Positions 5,168-8,947 of a stretch of 8,947 nt of DNA are shown in pieces; within the stretch, counting starts at the first letter, position 1, and each line of letters begins with the position of its first letter. The notes below the pieces were generated by a model, which saw only the letters and a list, made by a program, of their open reading frames with translations, ran no database searches and was not told the origin of the DNA. The translations under genes were made by a program, and so were the position numbers. This stretch comes from Hydrogenophilales bacterium RIFOXYD1_FULL_62_11 (GTDB taxonomy: Bacteria; Pseudomonadota; Gammaproteobacteria; Burkholderiales; Thiobacillaceae), in NCBI GenBank assembly GCA_001802655.1, contig MGZO01000009.1, positions 2,674 through 11,620 of the forward strand, in the 5' to 3' direction.

Positions 5168-8086
5168 TTGGCCGCTGTCTCATTCTGGGCGCGATTCGCA
5201 CGCGTCATAACGATCCTGTTGCTGCCGCTGGCGGCCAGCGCATTGCTGGCCGCCGAGCAAAGTTACGACTACGACGCACTGGGTCGGCTCGTACGTTCAA
5301 CCACGAGCGGCAATAGTGTCGAATACCGTTACGATCCGGCGGGTAATCTGCTGGAGGTCACGGGCAACCAGCCGGTTGCTGCACCCGTCGTCACCACCGT
5401 TACACCCAATTCGCTACGTCGCGGGCAAAGCACACAAATTACCCTGAGTGGTAGCGGATTGGCGTACGCCAGCGTCGTTGCCCCATCCTCCGTATTAACC
5501 ATCAGCGGCATCAATGCGCAGTCCACAACGCTTACCTTTAATCTGACGGTGGCAGACAATGCGCAGCTGGGCTCGCATACGTTCACCGTTTCCAATTCGG
5601 CTGGTAACGCGAATTTCGTTTTCAGCGTCAATTCCAATTTGCCCACGCTGTCGGTGGTGCCACTGCCACTGGCAGTGGCACCGGATAACGTGCCGCGCAG
5701 CTTCAGTATCACGCTCTCCAATACCGACATCGTCGCACATACGGTCAATCTGGCCACTACAAACGCGGCTATCGCCACCGTCAGCCCAGCCTCATTGTCC
5801 ATCGCGCCGGGTCAGACCAGCGTGCTGGCCAGCCTCACCGGTGTATCAGGTGGTTCGACTACGCTGACGTTGAGTTCGCCGACCTTGCAAACCGTGGCCG
5901 CGCCGGTGTTCGTTACAGCGGAATTTGCCGGCATCAACACCAGTAACGCACCTCTGGTCGGTGTCGTGCTGGAAAAACCGCCCGCGCCGCCTGTATCGCA
6001 AACCATCCAGCTGGCGACGAACGCCGACGTTGGCGTGGTTGTGGGTGGACATCTGCGCGACATTGCGCCCAAAGCTGTGCCGCGCGGCGCAAGCGAAACA
6101 CTCACATTGTTTGGAAACGGGCTGACTACAGCGACAGCGGTGAGTTTGAACCCGGCCGATGGCGTGACGCTCGGCAGCCTGACAGCTGCGCCCGATGGCT
6201 TGTCTGCGACGCTGGCCATTACAGTAGCGAATGATGCACCGGCCACGCTGCGCCAGCTTATCGTGTCCGATGGTGCCGGGAATCGCTTTCCAGCGGCGCG
6301 CGCCGATTCGGATCGCCTGCTGATCGCCTATTCCGCACCCGTAGTGGAATCGATCACGCCCGTATACGGCACGGTCGGCACACCTGTCAGCGTCACCTTG
6401 CGTGGTCGCAACCTGCAACAAGGCAAAGTTCAGCTTAGTCCTGGAACCGGTATCCAGGTGGATGGCGCACCCGTGATCAGCGCCGACGGTACGGCGATGA
6501 CGTTCAATCTGGGCGTCGGCTCCTTCACTTCGCTGGGCGAGCATCTGGTTATGGTCACTACGCCGGGTGGCACGAGTGCAAACGTCATCGGTCCGCAAAA
6601 CACGTTCACTATCGTCACTGCCATGAACGAAACCATCGGGCCGATTTCCGCGCCGCAGGTCGGTGTTGTCTTGCAAGCCGACTCATCGCCATCGAGTCAG
6701 GCCTATGGTTTGAACGCGTCGCCAGTCGGCATTGCGCTGGGTCCGGTCGTAACCGATGTCGCACCGCGCGCGGGCATCATTGGCGAAACGGTCGGTCTCA
6801 CGCTGCAAGGGCAGGAGCTGGCAGGTGTCACCGCATTGAGTTTTACACCGGCAGATGGCATCACCGTGCAATCGCTGACGCCTGCCGCCGATGGCAGATC
6901 GGTTGTCGCCAGCCTTGCTATCGACATCAATGCGCCCAAAACGATACGCACCGTCAAGGCGCTGGCAGGGACAGTGGCGATTCCGTTCAGCGATGCGCGC
7001 CAGTCGCAGTTCCAGGTTACCGCGCCGCTGCCGCGTATCGACTCAGTAACGCCTGTCAATCTGGCAGTCGGTACGGGTCCGGTCACGCTGACGGTGCGCG
7101 GGGTTAACTTCAAGGATGCATCATTGGTATCCGTGTTGCCGGCAGGTGGTCTCACCATCAGTCAGCCGCCGGTCGTCAATGCGGATGCGACCGAAATCAG
7201 CGTCAATGTCACCCTGGCTGCAAATGCCGCCACCGGCCAGCGCATCGTAAGCGTCACCACCCCTGCCGGGGTCACGGATAACGCGGCAACGCCCGCCAAT
7301 ACCCTCAATATTGTGAACACCCTGGGCGACGCCATTACCCCCATTCAGGCACCCGCGCTCGGCGTGGTTGTGCTGGATGGCACACCGCCGCCCACTGTTG
7401 ACAGCCTGCTGGCGTCGCCGAACGTCGGCGTGATATTGCAAGCAGATGCGCCGCCACCCGTCACGCAAGATATCTTCCTTGGCACCAGTCGGCTGGGCGT
7501 TGTGCTCGGTCCGGTGGCCAAGACCTTGCAAGCCACACCGTTAAGCCCCGGCGTCAGCGGCACACTCACTGTGAGCGGCGTGGGTCTGGATACGGTCACC
7601 GCCGTGTCTGTCAGCCCGGCAACCGGCATCACCTTGGGCGCACCGACGATTCAAGCTGATGGCCTGTCGCTGTCCGTGCCCGTCACCCTGGCAGCCAATG
7701 TGCCCGCGGGCATCAAGGAACTGATGTTGAGTAATGGCACAACGTCGGTGCTGTTCATCGAAGCAGCGGCTTCGCATTTCATCGTGGCCACCGGCGAGCC
7801 GCACATCGATTCCGTCAGCCCCATCCTCGCGCGTCTGGGCGACAGCCTCACCCTCACTGTGCGCGGGACCCACCTCAATCACGCTAGCGTGCTGATCGAG
7901 CCCTTAGCCGGTGTGGTGCTCGGCAGCGCTCCGGTCATCAATGCCGACGGCACCGAACTGACTCTTGGCGTCTATGTGCAAACCGACGCCGCGCTGGGCG
8001 GACGCGTCATTCGAGTGCAGACGCCTGGAGGCATCAGCACGGACCAGGCTGAGCCCGCCAATACCTTCACGGTGTTCCCGCCATGA
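5168..8086 (+). CDS. Large secreted YD-repeat / IPT-TIG multidomain protein
   Basis: This encodes 972 residues from the TTG at 5168 (1004 if the TTG at 5072 is used). Residues 1-29 are a signal peptide: two Arg, hydrophobic VITILLLPLAASALLA, cleavage near 28-29. Residues 33-66 contain two YD repeats (YDYDALGRL, YRYDPAGNLLEVTG), the RHS unit, far too few to form a cocoon. An IPT/TIG domain follows (about 73-156; VVTTVTPNSLRRGQ opens it), then a different Ig-like segment (about 160-255). From residue 264 the protein is three supermodules of about 233 residues (264-497, 498-730, 731-972), each a VGVVL hinge plus two IPT-like domains; the second domain of each opens with (E/D)S(I/V)(T/S)P and ends in a TPGG/TPAG loop and NTF/NTL strand. 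No catalytic residues, Cys or membrane anchor are evident, and no C-terminal sorting motif is seen. A role as an extracellular structural or adhesive filament is likely but inferred. It diverges from the haloperoxidase and precedes a glycine-rich secreted protein on the same strand. Confidence 0.9.
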   Translation: MAAVSFWARFARVITILLLPLAASALLAAEQSYDYDALGRLVRSTTSGNSVEYRYDPAGNLLEVTGNQPVAAPVVTTVTPNSLRRGQSTQITLSGSGLAYASVVAPSSVLTISGINAQSTTLTFNLTVADNAQLGSHTFTVSNSAGNANFVFSVNSNLPTLSVVPLPLAVAPDNVPRSFSITLSNTDIVAHTVNLATTNAAIATVSPASLSIAPGQTSVLASLTGVSGGSTTLTLSSPTLQTVAAPVFVTAEFAGINTSNAPLVGVVLEKPPAPPVSQTIQLATNADVGVVVGGHLRDIAPKAVPRGASETLTLFGNGLTTATAVSLNPADGVTLGSLTAAPDGLSATLAITVANDAPATLRQLIVSDGAGNRFPAARADSDRLLIAYSAPVVESITPVYGTVGTPVSVTLRGRNLQQGKVQLSPGTGIQVDGAPVISADGTAMTFNLGVGSFTSLGEHLVMVTTPGGTSANVIGPQNTFTIVTAMNETIGPISAPQVGVVLQADSSPSSQAYGLNASPVGIALGPVVTDVAPRAGIIGETVGLTLQGQELAGVTALSFTPADGITVQSLTPAADGRSVVASLAIDINAPKTIRTVKALAGTVAIPFSDARQSQFQVTAPLPRIDSVTPVNLAVGTGPVTLTVRGVNFKDASLVSVLPAGGLTISQPPVVNADATEISVNVTLAANAATGQRIVSVTTPAGVTDNAATPANTLNIVNTLGDAITPIQAPALGVVVLDGTPPPTVDSLLASPNVGVILQADAPPPVTQDIFLGTSRLGVVLGPVAKTLQATPLSPGVSGTLTVSGVGLDTVTAVSVSPATGITLGAPTIQADGLSLSVPVTLAANVPAGIKELMLSNGTTSVLFIEAAASHFIVATGEPHIDSVSPILARLGDSLTLTVRGTHLNHASVLIEPLAGVVLGSAPVINADGTELTLGVYVQTDAALGGRVIRVQTPGGISTDQAEPANTFTVFPP
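5656..5682. repeat. 27-nt near-perfect palindrome inside the YD/IPT gene
   Basis: Thirteen bases (GGTGCCACTGCCA) are followed by one central base and their exact reverse complement. As RNA this gives a stem of at least 12 bp with a 3-base loop. It encodes VPLPLAVAP at the linker between the first IPT domain and the following Ig-like segment. Confidence 0.9.
5957..6658 (+). repeat. Supermodule 1: VGVVL hinge plus two IPT-like domains
   Basis: This unit spans 234 codons. The hinge (APLVGVVLEKPPAPP, then DVGVVVG at 6029) is proline-rich and precedes IPT-like domain a (opening RGASETLTLFGNGL) and domain b (opening VESITPVYGTVG, loop TTPGGTS). It shows protein-level similarity to the next two units; the hinge DNA has diverged at synonymous positions. 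Confidence 0.8.
6659..7357 (+). repeat. Supermodule 2: VGVVL hinge plus two IPT-like domains
   Basis: This unit spans 233 codons. The hinge is APQVGVVLQADSSP, then SPVGIALGP at 6725. Domain a opens with IIGETVGLTLQGQEL and contains FTPADGITVQSL; domain b opens with IDSVTPVNLAVG and has the loop TTPAGVT before an NTL strand. Confidence 0.8.
7358..8083 (+). repeat. Supermodule 3: expanded hinge plus two IPT-like domains
   Basis: This unit spans 242 codons. The hinge is expanded to three motif copies: ALGVVVLDG (7358), NVGVILQAD (7424) and RLGVVLGP (7493). Domain a contains VSPATGITLGAP; domain b opens with IDSVSPILARLG, has the loop QTPGGIS and ends the protein with NTFTVFPP. Confidence 0.8.
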
Positions 8087-8105
8087 CGACAAGAACGCAA
8101 CGAAC

Positions 8106-8134
8106 GCGGGCCAGCCCGGGATGGGCTGGCCCGC
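8106..8134 (+). terminator. Strong hairpin after the YD/IPT gene
   Basis: A perfect 12-bp stem (GCGGGCCAGCCC with its reverse complement) and a 5-base GGGAT loop start 19 bases after the stop codon. No U-run follows (ACCACGAACATAG), so it is not a textbook intrinsic terminator. It may terminate partially, protect the 3' end of the upstream message, or separate expression of the two genes. Confidence 0.5.
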
Positions 8135-8144
8135 ACCACGAACA

Positions 8145-8160
8145 TAGCGGGGTGCCGCTA
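8145..8160 (+). other. Second leader hairpin upstream of the glycine-rich gene
   Basis: TAGCGG and CCGCTA form a perfect 6-bp stem around a GGTG loop, ten bases after the larger hairpin. It lies in the 131-base gap before the glycine-rich gene. A regulatory role is possible but unproven. Confidence 0.35.
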
Positions 8161-8203
8161 CAAGGCGGCAAACCAGGACGCGCTAAATCAGATCAAGCAA
8201 AAG

Positions 8204-8211
8204 AAAGGAAG
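8204..8211 (+). promoter_or_regulatory. Ribosome binding site of the glycine-rich gene
   Basis: AAAGGAAG lies six bases before the ATG at 8218. It favours this start over the in-frame ATG at 8233, which would still leave a usable signal peptide. Confidence 0.65.
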
Positions 8212-8217
8212 CACACC

Positions 8218-8947
8218 ATGACGAACTTCACCATGTCCCACTTCAAACTGGGCACCCTCATCGGCGCCTTGAGCCTTGCCGGCTTAACCTTGCCCGCATT
8301 TGCCTACGACAGCGGCAGTACCGGCATCGACGGTGCGTTTAGCCCCACCGTCAACACCGAGCTGCAGATTCCAGAATCCGGTGTGTTCAACTTCACCACC
8401 GTCAACATCCCAACTGGCGTTACCGTTACGTTCAAGAAGAACACGACCAATACGCCGGTGGTAGTGCTGGCGTCGGGCAATGTGACGGTGGCCGGGGCAA
8501 TCAACCTCAATGCCACGAATTCCACGCATGTGGGGGCATCGGGCGACGGCAATCTCGGCGATGACGGCTTGCCGGGAATAGGTGGACCGGGTGGCTACGA
8601 TGGTGGGCGCGGCGGGGCTGTCAATAAAGGGGATGGCGGTGCGGGACTTGGCCCGGGAGCTGGTGGTGCCGGTAAGTATTTTTATTACGGCAATTATTAC
8701 AATTATTATTTGGGCGGCGGTGGAGGTGGTTTCAACGGAGCAGGGGGAAGCCAGCCGCAGTATTCCAGTGGCGGGGGCTGGGCTGTGGGCGCTGGCGGAA
8801 CAGGTTATGGATCGAGTCAGTTGTTGCCCTTGCTTGGTGGCTCAGGCGGCGGTGGTGGCACCGGTGGTTTAAGCTTCACGGGATCAGGTGGGGGTGGTGG
8901 TGGTGGTGCAATTCTTATTGCCTCGTCTGGCACAGTCAACATTTCGG
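8218..8947 (+). CDS. Secreted glycine-rich protein, N-terminal part (3' truncated)
   Basis: The frame is open from the ATG at 8218 to the window edge: 243 codons and one extra base, no stop. Residues 1-29 form a signal peptide (K10, hydrophobic LIGALSLAGLTL, cleavage after PAFA). Residues 30-98 are beta-rich with Thr/Val/Asn patterns (FNFTTVNIPTGVTVTF, VVVLASGNVTVAGAINL), like the start of a beta-helix or repeat protein. From about residue 107 the sequence is dominated by Gly (GDGNLGDDGLPGIGGPGG), with a Tyr/Asn-rich island YFYYGNYYNYYLGG (about 153-166) and a run of seven Gly, then beta-type sequence resumes (AILIASSGTVNIS). I recognise the general type, surface Gly-rich proteins with an AILIASSG segment, but no named family. 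It follows the YD/IPT gene on the same strand after a 131-base gap with two hairpins. A structural or adhesive extracellular role is inferred. The missing C-terminus could change the picture. Confidence 0.85.
   Translation, partial: MTNFTMSHFKLGTLIGALSLAGLTLPAFAYDSGSTGIDGAFSPTVNTELQIPESGVFNFTTVNIPTGVTVTFKKNTTNTPVVVLASGNVTVAGAINLNATNSTHVGASGDGNLGDDGLPGIGGPGGYDGGRGGAVNKGDGGAGLGPGAGGAGKYFYYGNYYNYYLGGGGGGFNGAGGSQPQYSSGGGWAVGAGGTGYGSSQLLPLLGGSGGGGGTGGLSFTGSGGGGGGGAILIASSGTVNIS
8887..8907 (+). repeat. Seven-glycine codon run (GGT repeat)
   Basis: Seven consecutive glycine codons, six GGT and one GGG, lie inside the glycine-rich gene. Trinucleotide slippage here would change length without shifting the frame. 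Confidence 0.85.

Noticed and set aside
4939..5208. N-terminal extension of the haloperoxidase (starts at 5208 or 5088).
   Set aside because: The extension hides a clear signal peptide that starts at 4938 with a good upstream ribosome site, and it runs antisense to the leader and start of the YD/IPT gene.
5846..6676. Long minus-strand open frames opposite the IPT repeats.
   Set aside because: Arg/His/Cys-rich translations typical of antisense shadows of a GC-rich gene; no domains or ribosome sites.
8141..8185. Resemblance to a c-di-GMP-I (GEMM) riboswitch: TAGCGGGGT and GGCAAACC...GGACGC occur upstream of the glycine-rich gene.
   Set aside because: The elements are in the wrong order, the GNRA-capped stem between GGCAAACC and GGACGC is missing, and the flanking pairing is absent. 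Likely chance; a covariance-model search would settle it.

Overview
The window looks like an accessory, surface- and secretion-oriented region of a Gram-negative proteobacterium. The grounds are the GC-rich bacterial gene structure, Sec-type signal peptides on four of six proteins, an RHS polymorphic-toxin locus and a periplasmic PAP2/vanadium haloperoxidase-type enzyme. A beta- or gammaproteobacterium is my best guess, but nothing here fixes the genus. No rRNA, tRNA, CRISPR array or intact insertion sequence was seen.

Layout. (1) Positions 2-1999 (+): the C-terminal 665 residues of an RHS/YD-repeat protein whose start lies outside the window. It has a classic core ending in a DPMGL motif, then a 225-residue tip with a pre-toxin segment and an HNH/Endo VII-like nuclease toxin. 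(2) 2003-2425 (+): a small acidic protein three bases downstream, the likely cognate immunity protein. Tip and immunity gene are much AT-richer than the RHS core, the usual sign of an exchanged toxin/immunity cassette. (3) 2426-3000: a gene-poor spacer. (4) 3001-3639 (+): an exported protein with two fibronectin-III-like domains, each with one cysteine pair. (5) 3646-4938 (-): a secreted PAP2/vanadium-dependent haloperoxidase family enzyme with the full signature; it converges on gene 4 and diverges from gene 6. (6) 5168-8086 (+): a 972-residue secreted protein with two YD repeats followed by a long IPT/TIG (Ig-like) array. The last three quarters are three copies of a ~233-residue supermodule, each opened by a VGVVL hinge. 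(7) 8218-8947 (+): the first 243 codons of a secreted glycine-rich protein with a Tyr/Asn-rich island, running off the window.

How they may work together. Genes 1-2 form a contact- or secretion-delivered toxin with its antidote. Genes 6-7 are co-directional and look like large structural or adhesive extracellular proteins. The YD repeats at the N-terminus of gene 6 tie it to the RHS family, so it may be a chimera of an RHS 5' end with an IPT array. No function for the gene 6/gene 7 pair can be stated from sequence alone. The most original signals are the hinge-plus-paired-IPT supermodule, the YD-stub/IPT fusion, the 27-nt near-perfect palindrome inside gene 6, and the toxin tip with its sharp compositional boundary.
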